Below are positions 54,375 to 61,794 of a DNA stretch of 64,000 nucleotides, piece by piece. Both the position numbers and the translations under genes were made by a program. Position 1 is the stretch's first letter, and each line of letters opens with the position of its first letter. Where the stretch lies: positions 62,001 to 126,000 of the forward strand of contig NZ_WSQA01000001.1 in NCBI RefSeq assembly GCF_009768885.1, read 5' to 3'. The notes beneath the pieces were generated by a model, which made no database searches, was not told where the DNA came from, and saw nothing but the letters and a program-made list of their open reading frames with translations. The DNA is from Sphingobacterium humi (GTDB lineage Bacteria > Bacteroidota > Bacteroidia > Sphingobacteriales > Sphingobacteriaceae).

Positions 54375-54438
54375 CATCACTTTGTCATCACATTGTCATG
54401 ATTCTGTCATCGTGAGCGGAGTCGAACGACTGGTACGC
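54375..54438 (+). repeat. Composite repeat: three 11-bp head units plus body B
   Basis: CATCACTTTGT, CATCACATTGT and CATGATTCTGT at exact 11-base steps run into CATCGTGAGCG and body B (GGAGTCGAACGACTGGTACGC). It is arranged as at 5727-5809 and has no heptamer insert. Confidence 0.8.
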
Positions 54439-54485
54439 TATGCTAGTATACTGCGGCCCGCATGTACTACGATGTCGCAAGTATT

Positions 54486-54520
54486 GTCATCCTGAGCGGA
54501 GTCGAAGGACTGGTACGCCA
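54486..54520 (+). repeat. Body B copy without head
   Basis: GTCATCCTGAGCGGAGTCGA followed by AGGACTGGTACGCCA. A single copy with the CCTGAGCGG variant and no 11-bp head units before it. Confidence 0.75.
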
Positions 54521-54594
54521 ATCCATAAAAAATGTAATGTAAACTATTGACAGAATTCCATAAACACCTAATAATAAAATTATTAGATAAAGAT

Positions 54595-54680
54595 TGCACT
54601 GACGTACCAGTCGTTCGTGGTTCGTGGTTCGACTCCGCTCACCATGACAGGGCGATGACAAATTGATGACAAACTTGACA
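54595..54680 (-). repeat. Inverted head-plus-body-B copy with two heptamer inserts
   Basis: On the plus strand body B reads GACGTACCAGTC, then GTTCGTGGTTCGTGGTTCGA (two GTTCGTG units), then CTCCGCTCACCATG. On the minus strand the head units CATCAATTTGT and CATCGCCCTGT precede CATGGTGAGCG in 11-base register. Confidence 0.75.
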
Positions 54681-54744
54681 ATGATAATACGATGCCCCCC
54701 ACCACTAAAACCAACCTTTCTGCTACAAATTACCCGCCTACTCC

Positions 54745-54752
54745 TATCTTTG
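54745..54752 (+). promoter_or_regulatory. TATCTTTG promoter element next to the start codon
   Basis: A perfect TAnnTTTG that ends five bases before the ATG at 54758, so transcription probably begins at or very near the start codon (leaderless mRNA). No clear TTG lies at the expected upstream distance. Confidence 0.55.
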
Positions 54753-54757
54753 TGTAC

Positions 54758-56320
54758 ATGAAAGATCTGATTAGTTTTAAAAACGATTATAGCGAAGGGG
54801 CGCATCCCCGTATTTTGGAATTATTGGTTCAGCATAACCTGCAGCAGGAAGCTGGTTATGGCTATGACAGCATCAGCGAGGCTGCTAAGGGATTTATTAA
54901 ACAGAAGCTGAACCGGCCGGAGGCGGCTGTTTACTTTGTTTCGGGTGGCACGCAGGCGAATCTTTTGGTGATTAGCCATTTGCTGAAGCCTTATGAATCT
55001 GTTATTGCGGCGGACAGCGGCCATATTCATGTGCATGAAACGGGGGCGATTGAATATACAGGGCATAAAATCAATACGGTTGCTCCTAGCGATGGCAAGC
55101 TGACCGTGCCGGCTATTGCCGAAGTACTTGCCCTGCATACCGACGAGCATATGGTAAAACCGGCCATGGTTTATATCTCCCAATCAACAGAAATGGGCAG
55201 CATCTACAGCAAAGCTGAATTGCAGGCGCTTTCTACCTACTGCAAATCCCAAAAGCTGTTGTTATTTATCGATGGCGCGCGGATGGCTGTAGCCTTAACC
55301 GCGCGGCAAAGCGATGTGTCCTTAGCCGATTTGGGCAGCTTATGCGATGTATTTTACCTGGGTGCCACCAAGAATGGTGGATTGCTGGGCGAAGCTATTG
55401 TGTTTAATGATCCTAACTTAGCCGATGGCTTTTCCTACGCCTTGAAACAACGCGGTGCTTTAATGGCCAAAGGCCGACTGTTAGGCACGCAATTTTACGC
55501 CTTATTTGAAGGTGATTTATTCCTGGAATTAGGGCGGCATGCCAACCGCCTAGCCGAGAAAATGGCGGATGCCTTGCAGCAATGCAGGTATTCCTTTGCC
55601 ATTGCGCCGGTCAGCAATCAGCTTTTCCCCATTCTACCCTATTCCCTCATTCATGCCTTAGCGGAAGATTTTGGCTTTTACATCTGGGAGCAGCGCAATG
55701 AACAAGAAGCAGTTGTTCGCTTGGTTACCTCCTGGGCAACAGCGGAGGAGCATATTGATTTATTTATTGAACGCCTCCGTGAACTAAGCACACAAGAATT
55801 TGTGATTTTAGTAGATGAAAACGACCAAGCAATCGGGAGCATGGAAAAATTGGAAGCGCATGTTAAAAACCTTAAGCACCGGGCCTTTTCCGTTTTTCTT
55901 TTTGATGGAAAGGGCGATCTTATCCTACAGCAACGCGCTGCCGGAAAATACCATAGCCCGGGGCTGTGGACGAATGCTTGTTGCGGGCACCCTCGCCCCG
56001 GCGAAAGCACCCTAGTAGCAGCCCAGCGACGTACCTTCGAAGAATTAGGCATCCAAATGTCTATAGAGGAAGTGTTCACCCTCTCCTATGCGGAGGAGCT
56101 GGCCAACAACCTGTGGGAAAATGAATTTGACCATGTATTTATCGGCACCTACAATCAAGCGATCCTGCAGCCAAATCCGGAGGAAGTCAGCGCCCTTAAA
56201 TCTGTAAGCATCGCTGCCGTTCAACAAGATATTCAAGTGAACCCTTCAGCCTATACGTTTTGGTTCAAAAAAATCATTCCATTGCTTCATGATTTCCTTA
56301 AAACCAAAGCGCTCCCTTAA
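54758..56320 (+). CDS. Fusion: PLP-dependent threonine aldolase-like enzyme + type-1 isopentenyl-diphosphate isomerase
   Basis: A 520-aa single open frame with two complete domains. Residues ~1-343 are a fold-type I PLP enzyme of the threonine aldolase/beta-eliminating lyase group: SGGTQANLLVISHLL, DSGHIHVHETGAIE, FIDGARMAVAL and the PLP-lysine motif YLGATKNGGLLGEA (Lys about residue 202). Residues ~347-520 are a type-1 IPP isomerase (Nudix fold): VILVDENDQAIGSMEKLEAH, LWTNACCGHPRPGE with the catalytic Cys near 407, then FEELGIQ and ENEFDHVFIG. The domains meet with almost no linker. IDI interconverts IPP and DMAPP for isoprenoids, while the aldolase-like half cleaves or modifies hydroxy amino acids. 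The ATG at 54758 is chosen because the upstream part is promoter. I am sure of the domains, not of why they are joined. Confidence 0.9.
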   Translation: MKDLISFKNDYSEGAHPRILELLVQHNLQQEAGYGYDSISEAAKGFIKQKLNRPEAAVYFVSGGTQANLLVISHLLKPYESVIAADSGHIHVHETGAIEYTGHKINTVAPSDGKLTVPAIAEVLALHTDEHMVKPAMVYISQSTEMGSIYSKAELQALSTYCKSQKLLLFIDGARMAVALTARQSDVSLADLGSLCDVFYLGATKNGGLLGEAIVFNDPNLADGFSYALKQRGALMAKGRLLGTQFYALFEGDLFLELGRHANRLAEKMADALQQCRYSFAIAPVSNQLFPILPYSLIHALAEDFGFYIWEQRNEQEAVVRLVTSWATAEEHIDLFIERLRELSTQEFVILVDENDQAIGSMEKLEAHVKNLKHRAFSVFLFDGKGDLILQQRAAGKYHSPGLWTNACCGHPRPGESTLVAAQRRTFEELGIQMSIEEVFTLSYAEELANNLWENEFDHVFIGTYNQAILQPNPEEVSALKSVSIAAVQQDIQVNPSAYTFWFKKIIPLLHDFLKTKALP

Positions 56321-56430
56321 AAAAACAGGGGTTCGCGAAATAAAATTATAAAAATATCAGTTTTACAAAATTATATATTTGACACTGTAATAATACCCAT
56401 AGGAAATTTTAAATATTCAACGATTATTTG

Positions 56431-56438
56431 TATTTTTG
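56431..56438 (+). promoter_or_regulatory. TATTTTTG promoter element
   Basis: A perfect TAnnTTTG, 32 bases before the TTG start at 56471. It supports independent transcription of the FUSC-like gene. Confidence 0.5.
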
Positions 56439-56470
56439 CGGCATTCGTTCATTAACGCCATTATAACATA

Positions 56471-58507
56471 TTGGAATCCGCTCTATTTCCACGTATTATT
56501 CGCTTTTTTAAAACGGAATCCAGTTGGGATGCCCTACGGAACATTTTGACTATTCTTATCCCCGGTCTTTTCCTATTCTTTTTCTGGGATGGACCTATTG
56601 CCATTGCTTTTGCGGTAGGCACATTACTGGCTGCATTGACTGATGTACCGGGAAACCAAGCAGATAAGCGGTTAACGGCGTTATATGGGATTCCCCTATT
56701 CTTCTTAACCGGACTCTCAATTTCCCTGGCGCTCCATTACGAATCCTGGACGATTGTATTGCTCTTGGGAATATTCGGATTTCTATATACGATTATTGCT
56801 TTACTAGGTTTTCGCATCAACATCGTGGGTAACCTGGCACTTATTGTTGCCAGTTTTACGATTGGCTTACGCCCGGCAGGCCCCTTTGTTTTTACCTTCG
56901 CCTTAACTGCAGGTGCCACCTGCTTTTATGCGGTCAGCTTAATACAGGCCTACCTTTTTCCGCATCGATCGCTTTCTTTTGCGGTTGAAGGCGGCATACA
57001 ACAGATGGCCAAACTTATTCGCTTAAAAATAGATTGCTATAATGAAGCTGTTCCCTTGCATCAAATCTATCGTCAACTAAGTGCGCTACACATTAAGGTG
57101 AGCGATCAACTGGAGGCGGTTCGATCGATCTTATTACGTGATAAACGTCTATTGGAAGATCAGCATCCGGCAAGCAAGATTTGGTTGGCCAAATTGTACC
57201 AATTGGTCGATCTTTATGAGTTGCTGATGGCCATTGATAATGACTACGAGCATATCCGTGACACCCTGAAAGGTGGTAAGACTTTGATTTTAATTCGCGA
57301 ATCTTTAGCGATACTTTCCAAAGCGACGGCCCGATTACGCGTTAAGGGAAGATCTCGAGGCTTCCATGCGGCAAAGCGCGAACGCTTAGAAGGTCTCTTG
57401 CAGGAGCTCGAAACCACGGCGCTTACAGAAAACCTGCAGAAAAAAGAATTGACCATCTCTATTGTAAATCAGCTGCGGCAGGTGGCGAATATTCTGCAGA
57501 ACATCCATATTCCCCATGCTTTAGAAGATAACACCTGGGTAGCGAATAAAGACATTGCAAATTTTGCTGCACCCCAGCATAACTGGAAGACCATCGTTAA
57601 AAACCTAAGCTTTAAGTCGGCTATTTTTTCCTACGCCGTTCGTATGGCACTCTTACTGATGCTGGGCGGCCTAATCGGTTTCTTATTGCCGGAATACCGA
57701 TACGCTTCTTGGATTCTCTTGACGATTATTCTGGTAGCACGACCAAGCTATAACATCACACAGAAAAGAAATTACCAGCGTATTATTGGCTCCTTGATAG
57801 GCATTGCAATCAGCTTAATCTTATTGGTTTGTATTCAAAATATCTGCTGGTTGGCTGCTATTGCCGCCCTTTGCCTCTACCTTTTTCTGCTGTTCAATAA
57901 ACCAGATTACTTGGTATGCGTCATATTTATTACCATCACCATCTTACTGGGCCAAAAAATACATGAAGGCAGTATTCAAGACCTGTTAGGCAGCCGCTTT
58001 GCCTTTACGCTCTTGGGATCCATTTTTGCCGTATTGGGTTGCTTGGCCATTCCCATCAATCATTACCGATCGGTAGCACAAAATACAGACTCCTTGATTC
58101 AGCATTTCAAATCCTACCTCGAAAAAATTAAGGAAAGCTATGCCAGTGCGAATATCAATTATTACGATTTACGCTTGCTGCGCAAATTCACCCAGGCATC
58201 CTTAGCGCAGTCCTATGATTCCTTGGAACAATTGGAAAAAGAACCCATTCGAGGACGGTATTATAAAACAGATATTATTCACTTCCAAACACTGGCCTAC
58301 CGCATCAATGCCCTATTAGTAGGTTTGTCTATACAAATGACCAAATTAGGGCAGTCACTTCCGGTTGAGGAGATGTCGGAACGCGCCAATTATGTAGCAG
58401 AACTGATACAGGAAGCGGAGCTCTTGTCGAAGAAGGGCTACGGTCTTGCACGTTCCAAGCGCGCCGCGGGCTGGAAAATCGGTAAAGCAGAAAAATTATC
58501 TTCTTAA
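56471..58507 (+). CDS. FUSC-family (YccS-like) inner-membrane protein
   Basis: A 678-aa membrane protein starting at a TTG (56471), since no earlier ATG fits and the first residues (ESALFPRIIRFF) match the family start. Two clusters of hydrophobic helices are seen (residues ~28-165 and ~395-530), separated by and followed by cytoplasmic helical domains. This duplicated arrangement is typical of FUSC/YccS and AaeB-like proteins, which are thought to export aromatic or other small organic acids. The second cluster carries the family-like segment ASWILLTIILVARPSYNIT. The DinB gene follows 49 bases later and may share the transcript. Confidence 0.85.
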   Translation: MESALFPRIIRFFKTESSWDALRNILTILIPGLFLFFFWDGPIAIAFAVGTLLAALTDVPGNQADKRLTALYGIPLFFLTGLSISLALHYESWTIVLLLGIFGFLYTIIALLGFRINIVGNLALIVASFTIGLRPAGPFVFTFALTAGATCFYAVSLIQAYLFPHRSLSFAVEGGIQQMAKLIRLKIDCYNEAVPLHQIYRQLSALHIKVSDQLEAVRSILLRDKRLLEDQHPASKIWLAKLYQLVDLYELLMAIDNDYEHIRDTLKGGKTLILIRESLAILSKATARLRVKGRSRGFHAAKRERLEGLLQELETTALTENLQKKELTISIVNQLRQVANILQNIHIPHALEDNTWVANKDIANFAAPQHNWKTIVKNLSFKSAIFSYAVRMALLLMLGGLIGFLLPEYRYASWILLTIILVARPSYNITQKRNYQRIIGSLIGIAISLILLVCIQNICWLAAIAALCLYLFLLFNKPDYLVCVIFITITILLGQKIHEGSIQDLLGSRFAFTLLGSIFAVLGCLAIPINHYRSVAQNTDSLIQHFKSYLEKIKESYASANINYYDLRLLRKFTQASLAQSYDSLEQLEKEPIRGRYYKTDIIHFQTLAYRINALLVGLSIQMTKLGQSLPVEEMSERANYVAELIQEAELLSKKGYGLARSKRAAGWKIGKAEKLSS

Positions 58508-58556
58508 TGAACGAATTGGCCGGGATTTTGGTTATCCTTATACAGGAGGATCAGCC

Positions 58557-59078
58557 ATGGAAATTAATCAACAAATATCGAAATCCTTAAGCGATGCATT
58601 CGATCGTTGTATCGCCTTAATCAAGCCCTTAAGTCAAGTGGAACTGCAACAAAAACCGGACGCTCATAGTTGGAGTGTGGGGCAAATTGTGGATCATATT
58701 CTAATCTGCAGTTCAGACATCCCAGACCGCAGCATCGAAGCCACCAGCCGTGCTTATGATGAGCGTGTTCCGGTAATCGAGCAGATTTTCCTCGACCTGG
58801 ATGCGAAATATGAAGCGGACCAATCGCTATTACCCCAACAGGAATATTATGATAAAGAAGAGCTGCTGCAACGCTTGCTAGACTGCAAAACCAATTTAAT
58901 CGTTTGCCATAAGGATAAGGATTTGATGCCCCTTTGTAAGGGGATGGAATTTCCGCAATTGGGTTACCTGACCCGCTTTGAATGGCTGAGTTTTATTGCC
59001 GTCCATATTCAACGGCATTGCTATCAGATAGAACGCGTATTGGAACAGATTGAAACAGAACCAAGCCAGGAGGTCTAA
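58557..59078 (+). CDS. DinB-family protein
   Basis: A 173-aa four-helix DinB/YfiT-like protein. The ATG at 58557 is preceded by AGGAGGA at 58545-58551, an unusually strong Shine-Dalgarno site for this phylum, which fixes the start. Longer frames run into the preceding gene. The three metal-site His positions are plausible: HSWSVGQIVDHILI near residue 42, HKDKDLMP (His near 120) and VHIQRHCYQIERVL near 150. The family includes metal-dependent thiol transferases and proteins of unknown role. The function here is open. Confidence 0.85.
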   Translation: MEINQQISKSLSDAFDRCIALIKPLSQVELQQKPDAHSWSVGQIVDHILICSSDIPDRSIEATSRAYDERVPVIEQIFLDLDAKYEADQSLLPQQEYYDKEELLQRLLDCKTNLIVCHKDKDLMPLCKGMEFPQLGYLTRFEWLSFIAVHIQRHCYQIERVLEQIETEPSQEV

Positions 59079-59169
59079 ATTCAGGATAATACAATTTAAC
59101 ATATATTAACTATTTGACTAACAGATTGTTAAAAAGGTTAAATTATTTAATTCTATACGCAAATCGGAT

Positions 59170-59177
59170 TACTTTTG
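59170..59177 (+). promoter_or_regulatory. TACTTTTG promoter element
   Basis: A perfect TAnnTTTG 44 bases before the ATG at 59222, lying after the DinB gene. Confidence 0.5.
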
Positions 59178-59221
59178 ATCATAAAGAACGAATAAATCCA
59201 TTCATTTTAATTATGATCATC

Positions 59222-59773
59222 ATGAAAAAATTTACACTCCTTTTTCTGCCGTCCTTCATCGCTTCGGTGAATTTATCCATGGGGCAGACCATGGACCTGC
59301 CGCAAAAACATAGACTTGGCGGAGGGGCTATTTTTGGCTATGACCATAAACTGGAAGGCATAGCTTATGGGGCTGAACTGATGTATGAATATAAACCCTT
59401 TAAGAGGTTTGGTTTTATCGCAGGCCTTAGTTATCAGCAGACCCGAAAGAATTTATCGTCTGTTGACTTTTCTACAACGGGTGCCGGTGTGCTCATCCAT
59501 AATCAATACGCGGTGGCCTTAGGAACAAGATATTACCTGAACTCCTTCTACTTGGGAGGAGCCTTGGGGCTGGCCTATGAGTATGGTAAAACAAAGATGG
59601 ATGACGGCACAACCTTTAAAGGTGGGGATATCTATAGTTTGTACAAAGCTGTAGGGATGGGCTATCAGCTGCCGTTGAGAAACGGAGACCTCATGGAATT
59701 TGAACTCGGTACATTTGGCACGAATAAGGCCATGAAATTGGGAGGAACGGTTCGCTATAAATTCCTTAGATAA
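59222..59773 (+). CDS. Outer-membrane beta-barrel protein
   Basis: A 183-aa exported protein starting at the ATG at 59222 (MKKFTLLFLPSFIASVNLSM, signal ending GQ). An in-frame ATG at 59114 would put 36 residues before the signal and is rejected. The mature chain has alternating strand patterns (GGGAIFGYDHKLEGIAYGAE, GFIAGLSYQQTRKN, FYLGGALGLAYEYGK) and ends VRYKFLR, which suggests an eight-stranded barrel of the small outer-membrane family. Function unknown. The next gene follows after 17 bases. Confidence 0.8.
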   Translation: MKKFTLLFLPSFIASVNLSMGQTMDLPQKHRLGGGAIFGYDHKLEGIAYGAELMYEYKPFKRFGFIAGLSYQQTRKNLSSVDFSTTGAGVLIHNQYAVALGTRYYLNSFYLGGALGLAYEYGKTKMDDGTTFKGGDIYSLYKAVGMGYQLPLRNGDLMEFELGTFGTNKAMKLGGTVRYKFLR

Positions 59774-59790
59774 ACTTATTTAAACCTATT

Positions 59791-60072
59791 ATGAACGCTA
59801 AAACCATACAAACATTAGGAATAATAAATAGCATATTATCGATTTTCGTAGTAGCTTATTATATCCTCTTTTCTTTTCCTCAGAACATAATATCGACAAT
59901 CTTCGGAGCTATTTGGGAATTTGCCGCTTTACCAATTACGATATGGGCCATAGTATCCATCCTCCTAGTAACGATTGGAATCCTTATGCATCGCATTAAA
60001 TCCTTTTCCTTCTTTACTGGTTCTGTTGCTTTGCTTGTTTTGGTATTTTTTAGTCTTCCTTATATCCTTTAA
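59791..60072 (+). CDS. Small three-helix membrane protein, function unknown
   Basis: A 93-aa protein with three hydrophobic helices (residues ~8-30, ~42-65, ~72-92) and very few charged residues. A short basic loop (MHRIKS) lies between the second and third. It is 17 bases downstream of the barrel protein gene, so they probably share a transcript. I do not recognise it. A long hairpin separates it from the convergent FAD oxidoreductase gene. Confidence 0.6.
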   Translation: MNAKTIQTLGIINSILSIFVVAYYILFSFPQNIISTIFGAIWEFAALPITIWAIVSILLVTIGILMHRIKSFSFFTGSVALLVLVFFSLPYIL

Positions 60073-60079
60073 CAGTAAG

Positions 60080-60135
60080 AAAGCTATCTAACAAGGCATC
60101 TGTTTTGTTTTTAAGATCCCTTGGTAGATAGCTTT
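60080..60135. terminator. Long hairpin between convergent genes
   Basis: AAAGCTATCTA(A)CAAGG pairs with CCTTG(G)TAGATAGCTTT, 16 pairs around a ~22-base loop. T tails are weak on both sides, so termination may be inefficient. Confidence 0.5.
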
Positions 60136-60145
60136 ACTTATTGGT

Positions 60146-61792
60146 TTATAGGTCGAGAACCTGTTGCTTTTTCAGCAAGTCTTCTTTTAGTTTGTTATAG
60201 TCAACTTGCTGTACGCTTGTATTTTCTTTTATGGCCAAATTGGCAGCAGCGGCGGCACTTTGTCCTAGAATCATAAAGACCGGCTCCATACGAATGGATC
60301 CGAAGGCAATATGCGAGCTGGATACACAAACGGGTACCAAGAGGTTGCTACATTCATTGGCCTTGGGAATAATGGCTCCGTAGGCTATTTTATAAGGCTT
60401 CTTCGGATGCACTCCGATATCACCCTCATTCTGCACATAACCATCCGGTTTCACATAGCGTTGTACATTATGAGAATCTAAGGTATAAGAACCCATGCCA
60501 ATCGGATTGTTCACCTCCCTATCGCTAAAGGTATCATGTTCGGTCATCACATAAGCTCCCACCATACGCCTAGCTTCCCGAATATAGAGCTGGTGCGGCC
60601 AATGTTGATTGTCTTTAAACTCATCTTTCGCCAGGCCCCATTTAGCGACTTCGGTTCGCACGTCGGCAGGCATCCGAGGGTCATTTGCCATGAAGTACAA
60701 AAGCCCTTGCTGGTAGTCCTGATGAGCTTTAATAATCTTTTTGCGTTCCGCGTAGCTGGCCTCGGGATAATCGTAGTTCATGCCGATGAAATCCATACTG
60801 AAGGGGCCGTGGTTATTGGTATCTGTTTTTTTATTGGGGATGGGGTCAAACTTATCGAAGGTTTCGCGCCATCCGGAGTCATACACCCGGGCCAGCAGTT
60901 CATAATCTTTGGGATTATAGTTTTTAGGCTTGCGGAAGGCTACTCTATTTTGGGGGTTATCGGTTAGGCATAAGCGAAAACAATAGGCCTGCAAGCGGGC
61001 GTCTTCCTGGCCATACTGGCCGGGGTCTTCCGCCGATACCCCAAAGAGAAGTCCGGAGTTTTTATCGCCGGGAACCCGATAAGGATCGATATTCGATTTA
61101 AACCAATGGCCATGATGCAGCACACCTACCTGCACGCCATTCCATTTCTCCTGATATTTGGCATTGGCTTCCCGGCCGACGTGGTAGGAAACTCCTGCCG
61201 CCGCCATGAGGTCGCCCTCATAGGTTGCATCGATAAACATCTTGCCTTGAAAGGTTTTCCCAGATAGGGTTTTGAAGGATTGAATGGCTGTACCATTTTT
61301 CAGGACAGCACCTGCGGAACGATCTAGCCACTCCTCGCGAAAGAGCTTAATCTGGTACTTCTTGATCCAGTTTTCAAAAACCTGCTCTGCCGCATGGGGT
61401 TCAAAAATCCACATGGTGCGGTTGGTACCATCTACTGCTGGCGTTCCTTGGCCCTTATTGCCGTATTCAGATTTCTGTTGCCAGGTCCAAGCAGCAGGCT
61501 GATCATAATGCAGGTAGATTTGATGGTAGAACTCCCGTGCCAGGCCACCGATTACGGCTTTATTTCCCGTATCGGTAAAGCCCAAGCCTCCACTGGAAAG
61601 TCCACCGAGATGCTTATCAGGCGACACAACAATAACCTCAAGCCCCACTTGACTGGCCTCTACAGCTGCCGTCATGGCGGCCGAGGTACCCCCATAGATA
61701 ATCAGGTCGGCCGTATAGGTTGGTTTTGTCTCCGCCTGTAGGGTATAAGAGAATCCAAACAGGAGGAGCATACATATCCATCGTTTTTTCAT
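60146..61792 (-). CDS. Secreted FAD-dependent oxidoreductase
   Basis: A 548-aa exported flavoprotein. The signal peptide ends near residue 21 (LQAETK). The dinucleotide-binding motif follows (ADLIIYGGTSAAMTAAVEAS), then HLGGLSSGGLGFTDTGNKAV. The family blocks FIDATYEGDLMAAAGVSYHVGRE and YIREARRMVGAYVMTEHDTF, and the end SSSHIAFGSIRMEPVFMILG, match the FAD_oxidored group found in polysaccharide-linked loci. It is two bases downstream of a larger paralog. Substrate unknown; a sugar-ring or sugar-acid oxidation is possible. Confidence 0.9.
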   Translation of the reverse strand: MKKRWICMLLLFGFSYTLQAETKPTYTADLIIYGGTSAAMTAAVEASQVGLEVIVVSPDKHLGGLSSGGLGFTDTGNKAVIGGLAREFYHQIYLHYDQPAAWTWQQKSEYGNKGQGTPAVDGTNRTMWIFEPHAAEQVFENWIKKYQIKLFREEWLDRSAGAVLKNGTAIQSFKTLSGKTFQGKMFIDATYEGDLMAAAGVSYHVGREANAKYQEKWNGVQVGVLHHGHWFKSNIDPYRVPGDKNSGLLFGVSAEDPGQYGQEDARLQAYCFRLCLTDNPQNRVAFRKPKNYNPKDYELLARVYDSGWRETFDKFDPIPNKKTDTNNHGPFSMDFIGMNYDYPEASYAERKKIIKAHQDYQQGLLYFMANDPRMPADVRTEVAKWGLAKDEFKDNQHWPHQLYIREARRMVGAYVMTEHDTFSDREVNNPIGMGSYTLDSHNVQRYVKPDGYVQNEGDIGVHPKKPYKIAYGAIIPKANECSNLLVPVCVSSSHIAFGSIRMEPVFMILGQSAAAAANLAIKENTSVQQVDYNKLKEDLLKKQQVLDL

Positions 61793-61794
61793 AG

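Larger units (their letters stand above)
54151..54757. other. Second noncoding repeat island
   Basis: No credible gene. It contains, in order, the DUF937 terminator, body C (54275-54306, inverse of 7945-7976), and a head-plus-body-B copy (54375-54438). A second body B (54486-54520) and an inverted head-plus-B copy (54595-54680) follow, and then the promoter of the fusion gene. Between the second and third B copies lies ~70 bases of AT-rich sequence with TAATAATAAAATTATTA, a short palindrome. Confidence 0.7.

Noticed and set aside
5727..54680. Body-B repeats as tRNA genes
   Set aside because: They contain GGTTCGACTCC like a T arm, but there is no acceptor pairing, D arm or anticodon stem around it in any copy.
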